From Acidobacteriota bacterium (GTDB lineage: Bacteria > Acidobacteriota > Thermoanaerobaculia > Multivoradales > Multivoraceae), in contig JAPOXA010000094.1 in assembly GCA_026707325.1 (NCBI GenBank), positions 1 to 40,262 on the forward strand: 40,262 bases of DNA, given 5' to 3'. The notes beneath the pieces are model-generated. The model was not told where the DNA came from. It did not search any database and worked only from the letters and a program-made list of their open reading frames with translations. Shown here in pieces: positions 10,677 through 17,547 of this stretch. The position numbers were made by a program, and so were the translations under genes. The first letter of the stretch is position 1. Each line of letters starts with the position of its first letter.

Positions 10677-10910
10677 TTACTCGCCTCCTCGCTCGGGAAC
10701 CGGAACCGACTCCGCCAGCGTGACCATGCCGCCGGCCGGCGCCGCCGCGTGGACTTCCGCGATCGCCCACATGGCCAACGCCAGCAGCACGCCGGCGAGC
10801 AGCGGATCGCCCCACCGCGACCGTGCTCGAACGATCTTGCGGAAACGCCTGGCGCGGCGCGCCTCACGCTGGAGTCGCGCCACGTCGAGCGAGCGGGAAT
10901 AGGGGTTCAT
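10677..10910 (-). CDS. Small single-span membrane protein
   Basis: 77 residues. A strongly basic N-terminal half (many Arg) precedes one hydrophobic span, roughly DPLLAGVLLALAMWAIAEVHA, and a short C-terminal tail. This predicts an inner-membrane anchor with a positive cytoplasmic side. The ATG at 10910 has a strong Shine-Dalgarno (AAGGGAGG, about 4 nt spacing), the main reason for calling such a short gene. I do not recognise the family. It could be an anchor or regulator for the neighbouring outer-membrane genes, but nothing shows this. Confidence 0.6.
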   Translation of the reverse strand: MNPYSRSLDVARLQREARRARRFRKIVRARSRWGDPLLAGVLLALAMWAIAEVHAAAPAGGMVTLAESVPVPERGGE

Positions 10911-11195
10911 GCTGCCTCCCTTGCGGCGGCGTCGCCCGCCGCCCTATGGTGCTCGGTTGATGCGATTGGTGGAGGACGCCGCGACGACGAGCCGGCTGCT
11001 TTCTTCAGGCTCCTGATTTCGGAGGGAGAGCATGAGCGAGACGTCGGACCACCTTGGTCCTTTGCAGCTGCCCCGCGCGCCGCGACCTCCACCCCGAAAT
11101 TCTGAGGCAGAAAATCGAACAGGGAAAGGACACTGGTTAGCGGATTCCGGCCAGATCTGCGCAAGACCGGCCAGATCCCGGCACGTCCTGGGAGT
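10911..11195. other. Intergenic region with two 11-bp direct repeats
   Basis: No convincing gene. The 11-mer ccggccagatc occurs at 11147-11157 and 11167-11177, two helical turns apart, just beyond the 3' end of the barrel-like gene. This spacing would suit a dimeric DNA-binding protein. A short plus-strand ORF (11032-11244) has a good Shine-Dalgarno but no recognisable protein character and overlaps the convergent gene. Confidence 0.35.
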
Positions 11196-11750
11196 TCAGC
11201 GTCCGGTCGCGCCTTGCTTGCGGTGCCCTCCGAAGGAGAAGTAGGCGCCCATCTGGAACAGGAGGATGTCCTTGCCGCCCGAGACCTCGCCGTGGTGCGC
11301 CATAAGGCGGGCGCCGTGGCGCCGACCGAACGTGAGACTCAGCCCGGCCGTCGGCGATGTGTCTCCTCCGTCGTACTCGACGCCCGCCCGCAGCGCCGGG
11401 CGAACGAGCCAATCCGATGACCCGAGCCGAACCGAAGCCCCGATCCGGTTGGCCGAGCCGGCGAAGTCGGCGCAGCGATAGGTCTCGACCATGCCGTAGA
11501 CGGACACTGGCCCCGCGACTCTCCCCTCGATGCCGACGTACTCTCCGGGGCACGCAACGCTGTTGCCGCCCACCAGGCCGGCCTCGAAGATCAGCCGGAC
11601 GGACGGTTCCGGCGCCATCGGCGCCTCCAGGGTCTCCTGCGCCAGCAGCGGCATCGACCCCAGGCACAGCAAAGCAAACGTCCCGATTCTCAATCGTGGT
11701 TTCTCTGCTCGCAAGGATACCCTGACGCCAGGAATCCGTCGGCGCGCCAT
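11196..11750 (-). CDS. Outer-membrane beta-barrel-like protein (hypothetical)
   Basis: 184 residues from the ATG at 11750, which has GGAG about 7 nt upstream; a longer in-frame extension exists but begins with unlikely sequence. A basic N-terminus and hydrophobic core (RIGTFALLCLGSMPLLAQ) make a signal peptide. The mature part alternates short beta-like strands with glycine and aromatic residues (VRLIFEAGLVGG, GVEYDGG, AGLSLTFG, QMGAYFSFGG), as in small outer-membrane barrels. Two Cys (in NSVACPG and ETYRCAD) could form a disulfide. Family not recognised. It lies 122 bases downstream of TonB receptor 1 on the same strand and may belong to that transcript. Confidence 0.7.
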   Translation of the reverse strand: MARRRIPGVRVSLRAEKPRLRIGTFALLCLGSMPLLAQETLEAPMAPEPSVRLIFEAGLVGGNSVACPGEYVGIEGRVAGPVSVYGMVETYRCADFAGSANRIGASVRLGSSDWLVRPALRAGVEYDGGDTSPTAGLSLTFGRRHGARLMAHHGEVSGGKDILLFQMGAYFSFGGHRKQGATGR

Positions 11751-11872
11751 GGCGGAGCTCCACACGCGGGCCAGCCGGAAACGCGGCCTCTCCGACTGTC
11801 CTGGAGGTAGACCCTGGTCCCGTCGGACTGGGTGGCGTCGGGCAGACGCTTCACACGGCGGTGGGCTGGGAT

Positions 11873-14800
11873 TCACAGTTCGAACCGCAGGCCGATGCTG
11901 AGGATCCGGCCCAGGGGGTTGTGGGTCGACGGGTCGTAGTTCAGTTGACGGAAGACGCGAGGGGGATCTTCATCTGCGACGTTGAGGATGGACGCGAAGA
12001 GCGTCACCCTGTCGCCCGGGATGGTCCAGGAGACGTGGAGGTCGTGGGTCGCGAAAGCGTCGATGGGGTAGTTGTCGCCCCAGGGGGCAGGGGCGTCGTG
12101 GACGTAGGAGTCCGTGTAGTTCAGATGCCACCGGCCGGTGAACGAACCAAACGTGTAGCCGGCGAAGAGACGGCCCTTGAACTCCGGCAGCGCGCGGGCG
12201 AGGGACGTGTCGTAGTTCAGCCGGCCCTTCGCGTCGTACGGCTCGCCCAGGTCCCAGCCGTCGATGTGCCAGGACAGTGTGGTCGTGCCTGAGACCCCCA
12301 TAGTCAGACGTCCCGGGCCCGCGTTCGTCTGGAAGTCGGCGCGGAAATCGATGCCGGCGGTGTCGATGTCCGGTCCGTTGACGATCCGCACCGCGAGTGC
12401 GTCGAGGTTCTCGAGGCTGGGGACGCCACCGCTGATGGTCAGTCCGTCGAACCAGGGCGAGGCCTCGTCGCACAGCGGGTGGTTCGCGGGCGGGCAGGCG
12501 AGGCCGAGGATGGAGTTGAAGGGCTGGATGACGAGCGGGTCGGTGAAGTCGTAGCGCCAGTAGTCGACGGTGGCGAAGACCCGACCGCTGCCGCCGCCAA
12601 GGCCGCTGCGCTCGAACACGAGGCCCGTGTTGAGCGTCGTGGCCGACTCCGGGTCGAGTGCCGGGTCGCCGTGGATGTGGATCGGCTTGAAGGTGCCGAT
12701 GCGGCCGATGAAGAACCGCGACGTATCGGCGATTCCATCGATCGTCTGGTTCAGCGTCGGGCCCCGGAAGGTCGTTCCGAAAGAGCCGCGGAGCGCCAAG
12801 GCCTCGCTTGCCTGCCAGCGCAGAGCGAACTTGGGGTCGAGGCTCGAGCCGACGTCTCCGCCGTAGTCCTCGAAGCGGACCGAGACCTGGCTTTCGACCG
12901 AGGGAGCGAGCGGCAACGAGAGTTCGCCGAACACGGATCCGATCCCGCGATCGTCCTCGATCGGGAAGGCTGGCGGCAGGTAGGCGAACACGCCTTCGCG
13001 CTTCTCGCACGTCGTGATGTCCGGGCCCCCCGGGCACGGGTAGATCGCGATGTCGTGCAGGGCGCCGCCCCGCGGCGTCGGCGCACCGATCGTGTATGGA
13101 TTCAGCTCGTAGGTCTCGCCGCGCCACTGCACGCCGGCCGCGTACTCCGCCGCGCCGCCGGGAAGGCTCCAGTCCAGCAGACCGCTGGCCACCGCTTCCA
13201 CGACGAGCAGCGAGGTCTCGCCCCGGTTGCCGAGGATCGTCGTCAGGTAGTTGTGCAGCGGGCCGTTGTCGAAGGCCGGGTCGTAGTCGGGGTTCGTGGC
13301 GTTCGGCACCAGGGGATGGGGGCTGATCGAGTTGGAGAAGGGGATCCAGTAGCGGCAGTCGCCCTGGCCCGCGTGCCGGCGCAGCGTGTCGAGGGAAAAG
13401 CTGAGGTTGCCGCCCGCGTCGTACTCGTTCGGCGCCTGCGCCTCGCAGGCAAGACCGCCGAGACCGGCCAGCGCGCGCCGGGCGCGGTAGTGCAGGGCGT
13501 CGCCGTCCTCGAACCTGCGATCGGCGCTCGACCAGGAGGCGCGGAACGCCCAGAGGGTCTCGCCGGTCACCCCCTCGAGGTCGAACGCGAACCGTTCCGT
13601 GTCGGATTCGCGGATGTGGCTACGGAGGGGGCCCTCCTGTCCGAACATCCGGCCTCGAATCCACGCCACTTCCTGCCAGGCCGGGTGGATTCCCGCCGCG
13701 TCCTGGGCGCCTCCGTCTCCCTGCCAGCCGCACCAGGGGGCGTCGCAGAAAGCGTAGGCGGCGTACAGCTCCGGGTAGAGCCGGGCCATGTCGACCAGGC
13801 CCGGGTTGTTCGCCCGTACGGAGCGGGTCAGGTCGACGACCTTGTTCGGCGGATAGCCCGGGGACGTCTGCCAGGAAGGCACGTCACCCCTGGAGAACAG
13901 GACCTCGGCGCCAATGTGCCAGCCGCTCTCCGTGTCCCACGAGGCTTCCGTGAACCACTGACCACGGCGCGTGTCCTGCACCAGGTTGTCGAACGGCGTG
14001 TACTGGACCCGGCAGAGCGGGCTGTCGGCGCTGCTGACCGCTCCCCCGACGCGCTCGCAGTTCGGGTCGCGGACCGCCGGCGCGCCCGAGAGCGGGTAGA
14101 AGACAGCCGGCCGTCCGGTCCCCGACCAGCCGCCCCGGGGGTTGTCCGCGTAGGGCCGAACGGCCCAGTTGCGGTCGCGGAGGCGGATCGGACTCCGCCG
14201 CGAGAGACCGAGGGAACTGGCCGCATGACCCCGTCCTCCGCCGAACGGTCCGCCGCCGATGATGCCGACCTCGCCGTCTCCGTTCGAACCGTCGATCACG
14301 CTGTGCTTGCCCTCGAAGGACAGACCGTTGAAGTGGCTTCGCGTGATCACGTTCATCACCCCGGCGATTGCATCGGAGCCGTAGGTCGCGGCGCCGCCGT
14401 CACGCAGGAACTCGACCTGCTCGACCGCGACCATGGGCAGGACGTTCGTGTCGACGATGAGTTGTGCCTGGTCCGGGATGGCGCCTGGGGACCACGTCAG
14501 GCGGTCGCCGTTCAGGAGAACCAGGGAGCGGCTCGGGCCAAGACCGCGCAGGTTGAGCGTCGAGCGGTCCTCGTTCGTGCGCGCGCCGAACTGGTCGGAC
14601 TCGAGGTCGGCACCGAGACTGAAGGAGAGGTTGCGGATGACGCCCAGCATCGATGGCGAGCCTTCCGCCTCGAGATCCTCGCGCGACAGGACCGACACCG
14701 GCTGGGCGGCGTCCTCGGGCGTTCCCGGGATCCAGGAGCCGGTGACCGTGACCGTGTGGCTGAAGGTCTCGACTTCGTGCGTGTGTTGTTCGTGAGCGTG

Positions 14801-14944
14801 CCCGGTCTCCTCCGCGCCCGCGTGTTCGCGCTCGTTCTCCTCGGCGGGAGTCGGCCGATCCTCCTGCGCCTCTCCGGGAGCGGCGCAGTGGAGACAGAGA
14901 ACGATGAACGGCGCCGTGAAGCGTCGCCGCCGGAGCCTTCTCAA
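11873..14944 (-). CDS. TonB-dependent outer-membrane receptor 1, His-rich N-terminus
   Basis: An outer-membrane active-transport channel powered by TonB/ExbBD. Taken from the TTG at 14944 it has 1023 residues. A signal peptide (RRRR then FTAPFIVLCLHCAAPG, cut near EAQ) is followed by a segment with six His between residues 41 and 63, then a plug domain (VTVTGSWIPGTP, QPVSVLSREDLEAEG, STLNLRGLG, VEFLRDGGAATYGSDAIAGVMNVIT) and a long barrel with extracellular loops containing several Cys. It ends LGRILSIGLRFEL. The TTG is chosen because the frame upstream overlaps the lipoprotein gene, and TTG overlaps that gene's TGA as TTGA, typical of coupled translation. Receptor 2 is a close paralogue. Ligand unknown; a metal or metal complex is inferred from the His segment. 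Confidence 0.93.
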   Translation of the reverse strand: MRRLRRRRFTAPFIVLCLHCAAPGEAQEDRPTPAEENEREHAGAEETGHAHEQHTHEVETFSHTVTVTGSWIPGTPEDAAQPVSVLSREDLEAEGSPSMLGVIRNLSFSLGADLESDQFGARTNEDRSTLNLRGLGPSRSLVLLNGDRLTWSPGAIPDQAQLIVDTNVLPMVAVEQVEFLRDGGAATYGSDAIAGVMNVITRSHFNGLSFEGKHSVIDGSNGDGEVGIIGGGPFGGGRGHAASSLGLSRRSPIRLRDRNWAVRPYADNPRGGWSGTGRPAVFYPLSGAPAVRDPNCERVGGAVSSADSPLCRVQYTPFDNLVQDTRRGQWFTEASWDTESGWHIGAEVLFSRGDVPSWQTSPGYPPNKVVDLTRSVRANNPGLVDMARLYPELYAAYAFCDAPWCGWQGDGGAQDAAGIHPAWQEVAWIRGRMFGQEGPLRSHIRESDTERFAFDLEGVTGETLWAFRASWSSADRRFEDGDALHYRARRALAGLGGLACEAQAPNEYDAGGNLSFSLDTLRRHAGQGDCRYWIPFSNSISPHPLVPNATNPDYDPAFDNGPLHNYLTTILGNRGETSLLVVEAVASGLLDWSLPGGAAEYAAGVQWRGETYELNPYTIGAPTPRGGALHDIAIYPCPGGPDITTCEKREGVFAYLPPAFPIEDDRGIGSVFGELSLPLAPSVESQVSVRFEDYGGDVGSSLDPKFALRWQASEALALRGSFGTTFRGPTLNQTIDGIADTSRFFIGRIGTFKPIHIHGDPALDPESATTLNTGLVFERSGLGGGSGRVFATVDYWRYDFTDPLVIQPFNSILGLACPPANHPLCDEASPWFDGLTISGGVPSLENLDALAVRIVNGPDIDTAGIDFRADFQTNAGPGRLTMGVSGTTTLSWHIDGWDLGEPYDAKGRLNYDTSLARALPEFKGRLFAGYTFGSFTGRWHLNYTDSYVHDAPAPWGDNYPIDAFATHDLHVSWTIPGDRVTLFASILNVADEDPPRVFRQLNYDPSTHNPLGRILSIGLRFEL

Positions 14945-15435
14945 CTGACGATGCGACGCGGGTTCATGCCCGAGCAGCCGTCGTGCCTTGCCGCGGTGGA
15001 GCAGCGCCCCGTGTAGCAGGAGTCGCCGGCGAAACCCTGCGGGCGCACGTTCCGAATCCAGCGTTCGACGTTCGCCTGAACCTCGGCCGCGCTCTGGCCG
15101 TGCTCGGTGATGAGCACCTTCGACAGGCCCCACCAGGCCCGACCCAGGTTGCACTGGCAGCAACACGTGTAGGCCGAGCGGTCGCTGCAGCAGGGTGCTG
15201 GAATCGGGGTCAGAGCGGCGCGCTTGATCTCCTCTTGCTCGGCGGTCAGATCGATCTCCGCGTCGTACGCGATCAGCCGCTCCATCGGAAGGGCAAGGAG
15301 CGCGGCGATGGGGTCGTCGCCGGCCGCCGGCGTGAGTGTCGGCGACGGGTTGCCGCAGCCCCAGAGCGTCAACGCGGCGAAAAGGGGGACTGTGATGGTG
15401 GCACGAAGACGGAGACGGTCGGTGCGGCGAGTCAT
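14941..15435 (-). CDS. Cysteine-rich lipoprotein coupled to TonB receptor 1
   Basis: 164 residues. The N-terminus has a positively charged start, a hydrophobic stretch and a lipobox LWGC (lipidated C27), so it should be anchored in a membrane facing the periplasm or the outside. The mature part has nine further Cys: C82-C83, then C91-C92-C93-x-C95 in a YTCCCQCN motif, and C140, C145, C154. A conserved-looking core RAWWGLSKVLI follows the Cys cluster. Such Cys density suggests metal binding or a tightly disulfide-bonded domain. I do not recognise the family. The stop overlaps the receptor's TTG start (TTGA), so the two proteins are probably made together and work together. Confidence 0.8.
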   Translation of the reverse strand: MTRRTDRLRLRATITVPLFAALTLWGCGNPSPTLTPAAGDDPIAALLALPMERLIAYDAEIDLTAEQEEIKRAALTPIPAPCCSDRSAYTCCCQCNLGRAWWGLSKVLITEHGQSAAEVQANVERWIRNVRPQGFAGDSCYTGRCSTAARHDGCSGMNPRRIVS

Positions 15436-15442
15436 GGTGCGA

Positions 15443-15448
15443 ATCCTA
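15443..15448 (-). promoter_or_regulatory. -10-like hexamer of the lipoprotein/receptor 1 operon (near-leaderless)
   Basis: On the minus strand GGATAGGAT is followed 7 nt later by the lipoprotein ATG, with no Shine-Dalgarno between. The hexamer TAGGAT fits TAnnnT. Transcription would start almost at the ATG. A nearly identical GGATAGGCT precedes receptor 2. No good -35 is visible. Confidence 0.4.
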
Positions 15449-15500
15449 TCCGCGCGCCGACGATGCGAGGCACCCCTGATTCTTCGGCGCGGGAGCGTCC

Positions 15501-15911
15501 TCAGGGCGTTTCAAGCACCGTACACTCGAGCAAAGGTACGCGAAGGTAGTCCCGGTCGAAAGTCAGGAGGTGGCCGTGACACTCGAGCGTGCACGCAGCG
15601 ATCCAGACGTCATTCAACGGGATGGGCGTACCGGCAGCTCGGAGCGACACGAAGACACGGGCGTAGTGGCGAACAGTCGCGGACGTCACGTTCAACACGT
15701 TGACGAACGGTTCGGCCAGCAGCTCCGCGAGCACCCGCCTGTTCTCGGCGGTTCGACTTCCTCGTTCGAAGGCTGCTTCCAGTTCTCCGAGGACGACGAC
15801 AGGCACTGACACGCGCACGGCGTCCGCGAGACTTGCGAGTACTTGCGGGTGTCCCTTGCGGAGGTGTGAGTAGGCGCTGGTGTCGAGGACGAGTCGATCG
15901 ATCGTCTTCAT
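15501..15911 (-). CDS. vapC: VapC-type toxin, PIN-domain ribonuclease
   Basis: 136 residues, normal for VapC. The PIN acidic residues are all present: D10 in LVLDTSAYS, E43 in VVLGELEAA, D101 in NDVWIAA and D119 in LLTFDRDY. Toxins of this family cleave RNA (often tRNA or rRNA) and are held by the cognate VapB. The ATG overlaps the vapB stop as ATGA, the usual coupled order of antitoxin then toxin. All active-site residues are intact, so it should be functional. Its RNA target cannot be predicted. Confidence 0.92.
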   Translation of the reverse strand: MKTIDRLVLDTSAYSHLRKGHPQVLASLADAVRVSVPVVVLGELEAAFERGSRTAENRRVLAELLAEPFVNVLNVTSATVRHYARVFVSLRAAGTPIPLNDVWIAACTLECHGHLLTFDRDYLRVPLLECTVLETP

Positions 15912-16153
15912 TCCCAGTACTGCCGGTCGATCACGCGCTGTTCCGCCAGCGCCGCGTCGAACTCGATGGCGTCTTCGTCGGTCCAGGTGGCATATCGGAG
16001 CAGGCGGGCTCGCCGGGCGTTCGGACCGACTGCCTCACGCAGGACCTGCAGCACCGTGGTGTTCAGGCTCTCGCCTCGCTCGGCGCTGATGGCGCGTAGC
16101 CGGGAAGCCAGATCAGCGTCTACATTGCGAATGGTCAGTTGAGTTGAAGGCAT
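15908..16153 (-). CDS. vapB: VapB/FitA-type ribbon-helix-helix antitoxin
   Basis: 81 residues. The N-terminal half (QLTIRNVDADLASRLRAIS, then GESLNTTVLQVLREAV) has the beta-strand plus two helices of Arc/FitA-type ribbon-helix-helix DNA-binding proteins. The C-terminal tail (WTDEDAIEFDAALAEQRVIDRQYW) is the expected toxin-wrapping segment. It should neutralise VapC and repress its own promoter; an inverted repeat lies in that promoter. The ATG at 16153 has no Shine-Dalgarno, in keeping with a leaderless message. Confidence 0.88.
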   Translation of the reverse strand: MPSTQLTIRNVDADLASRLRAISAERGESLNTTVLQVLREAVGPNARRARLLRYATWTDEDAIEFDAALAEQRVIDRQYWE

Positions 16154-16162
16154 GACAGCACG

Positions 16163-16191
16163 ACTATGTACTCATGATGTCATCATGTCAA
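16163..16191 (-). promoter_or_regulatory. vapBC promoter with operator palindrome in the spacer
   Basis: On the minus strand: -35 TTGACA (plus 16186-16191), exactly 17 bp, then -10 CATAGT (plus 16163-16168). A perfect inverted repeat catgatg-t-catcatg occupies 16173-16187, almost entirely within the spacer. The -10 ends 9 nt before the vapB ATG, so the transcript should start within a few bases of it. The position of the palindrome suits repression by dimeric VapB or VapBC. Confidence 0.75.
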
Positions 16192-16240
16192 TTCCTGGGA
16201 TCGAAGGTTACGCGTCCTGGATGGCCGCCGTGGCGTTCTC

Positions 16241-17539
16241 TCAACGACAGGCGTTCGCCGATTCCCGGTACATCCGGTAGCCGGACCAGAAGTACGGATG
16301 CGAGGCGTCGAACTCCACTGGCGCTCGATCCTCACCCTGATCAAAGACAAGGGGATGGGCTAGCAGTTGGAGCTGCGCTTCCCGGAGCGCGTCGGCGGGG
16401 ATCGTTCGGTGGGCGAGCTTCTCGTAGAACGCGGCAAACAGGTGCGTGGCGGATTCGTCGACGACCGGCCAGAGTGACGCGACGACCGAGCCCGCGCCTG
16501 CGGCGCCGAAGGCTCCGACGAACGGGCCGGGACCGACTTCGTGGTCTCCCGTGTCCAGACCGGAGAGGACGACCAGCGATTCGCGTTCGAGCGCGAGTCT
16601 CGAAGCCAGTTGGCCTATGCCTACGGGAACGGCCTCCTCGTCGTACCTCTCGGGAGAGAGCAGCAGAGCTGAACCGCTGGGGTCGCCCGGGTCGATCCGC
16701 GCCTCGACGGCCAGGTGCAGATACCGGACGGCGTAGCTCTCGGTCGATTGCCAGAAGAGGGCCGGCGAGGCTGCGTGACCGAAGCGGGAAACCACCGGCA
16801 GGTCCAGGGCGCTGAGTGTGTTCGCCTGATTGCGGCGTGCTGCGTGTCGGCGCCAGGAGATACCGCCGTCGCTCATGGAGGCGCCGAGCGGTCGTGCCGG
16901 TGGGCGGTAGACGGCGTCGGCGATCGCTAGCGCAACCGGCCTGTCGCTCGCCGGGCGGTCGGCGGCGTTGCCGTCGCCCAGGGCCGGGTCGATCCAGCAG
17001 AGAGTCCGCGCTTCGATCAGGTAGCGGCCCTGAGGATCGAGCGATCGCGGTGCCCGGATCACGCCGAACGCAAGGTCGCTCAACGGTCCGTTGGCGGAAA
17101 GGCCGAGCCGGGAGACACTCCTGAGTTGGTCGGCGACCGGTGCGAGCAGAAGTTCGCCCAGTCGATCTCCCAGGCGGACGATGCGACCAAGAGAAGCAGG
17201 TGGGCGGAGCAGCGCGAGCTCACGGAACTCTGCGACCAGAGATCTCAGTTCCTCCGCAGTCGTCTCCAGGGTCAGCGTCCTGGGCGCCGGGCCTGCTGAA
17301 TGAGGAACGACTGTAAGCCGCACTGGGCCACCCGGCGAGGCGTCGTAGATCAGGGTCGCGACGCTGTCGACGGTTGGCCGGAGATGCGCGGGAATGGAAG
17401 GCGCGTTTCCGTTGCTCTGCGCCGACGCGGCCGGTCCACCGAGAACGGAGAGAACCAGAATCACGGCTCGGGCCCGGGCAGCAGCGGGCCGGTCTACCGG
17501 CGGTGTATCGCTCGCTGTCGATTCGCTCGTGAGCTTCAC
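16241..17539 (-). CDS. CHAT-fold protein without catalytic His/Cys (exported pseudoprotease?)
   Basis: 432 residues from GTG 17539, 8 nt after the stop of receptor 2 and with AGGTG as ribosome site. A hydrophobic stretch (residues 25-40, AVILVLSVLGGPAASAQ) resembles a signal peptide, unusual for CHAT proteins. The C-terminal half has the CHAT caspase-like frame: YLHLAVEA at 273-280, VVLSGLDTG near 323-331, ASLWPVVDESATHLFAAFY after 354, and GYRMYRE near the end. In active CHAT peptidases the first motif is H-x-A-T-H-G and the second L-S-A-C-x-T-G. Here the catalytic His is E279 and the Cys is L328. It is therefore probably a binding or scaffold protein. It is likely co-transcribed with receptor 2. 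The N-terminal third is not recognised. Confidence 0.75.
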   Translation of the reverse strand: MKLTSESTASDTPPVDRPAAARARAVILVLSVLGGPAASAQSNGNAPSIPAHLRPTVDSVATLIYDASPGGPVRLTVVPHSAGPAPRTLTLETTAEELRSLVAEFRELALLRPPASLGRIVRLGDRLGELLLAPVADQLRSVSRLGLSANGPLSDLAFGVIRAPRSLDPQGRYLIEARTLCWIDPALGDGNAADRPASDRPVALAIADAVYRPPARPLGASMSDGGISWRRHAARRNQANTLSALDLPVVSRFGHAASPALFWQSTESYAVRYLHLAVEARIDPGDPSGSALLLSPERYDEEAVPVGIGQLASRLALERESLVVLSGLDTGDHEVGPGPFVGAFGAAGAGSVVASLWPVVDESATHLFAAFYEKLAHRTIPADALREAQLQLLAHPLVFDQGEDRAPVEFDASHPYFWSGYRMYRESANACR

Positions 17540-17547
17540 GGAAACAC

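Noticed and set aside
10907..11164. An 85-codon minus-strand ORF whose TGA overlaps the small membrane protein start
   Set aside because: The overlap looks like coupling, but the start would be TTG without a ribosome site and the product has no recognisable protein character. The small protein has its own strong Shine-Dalgarno.
11032..11244. A 70-codon plus-strand ORF with a good Shine-Dalgarno
   Set aside because: The product is Pro/Arg-rich without family features and its end overlaps the convergent barrel-like gene. Left uncalled.
12479..15016. An 845-codon plus-strand frame opposite TonB receptor 1 (and a similar one at 18154-19767 opposite receptor 2)
   Set aside because: Both are shadows of the receptor genes; their mirrored similarity only reflects the paralogy of the receptors on the other strand.
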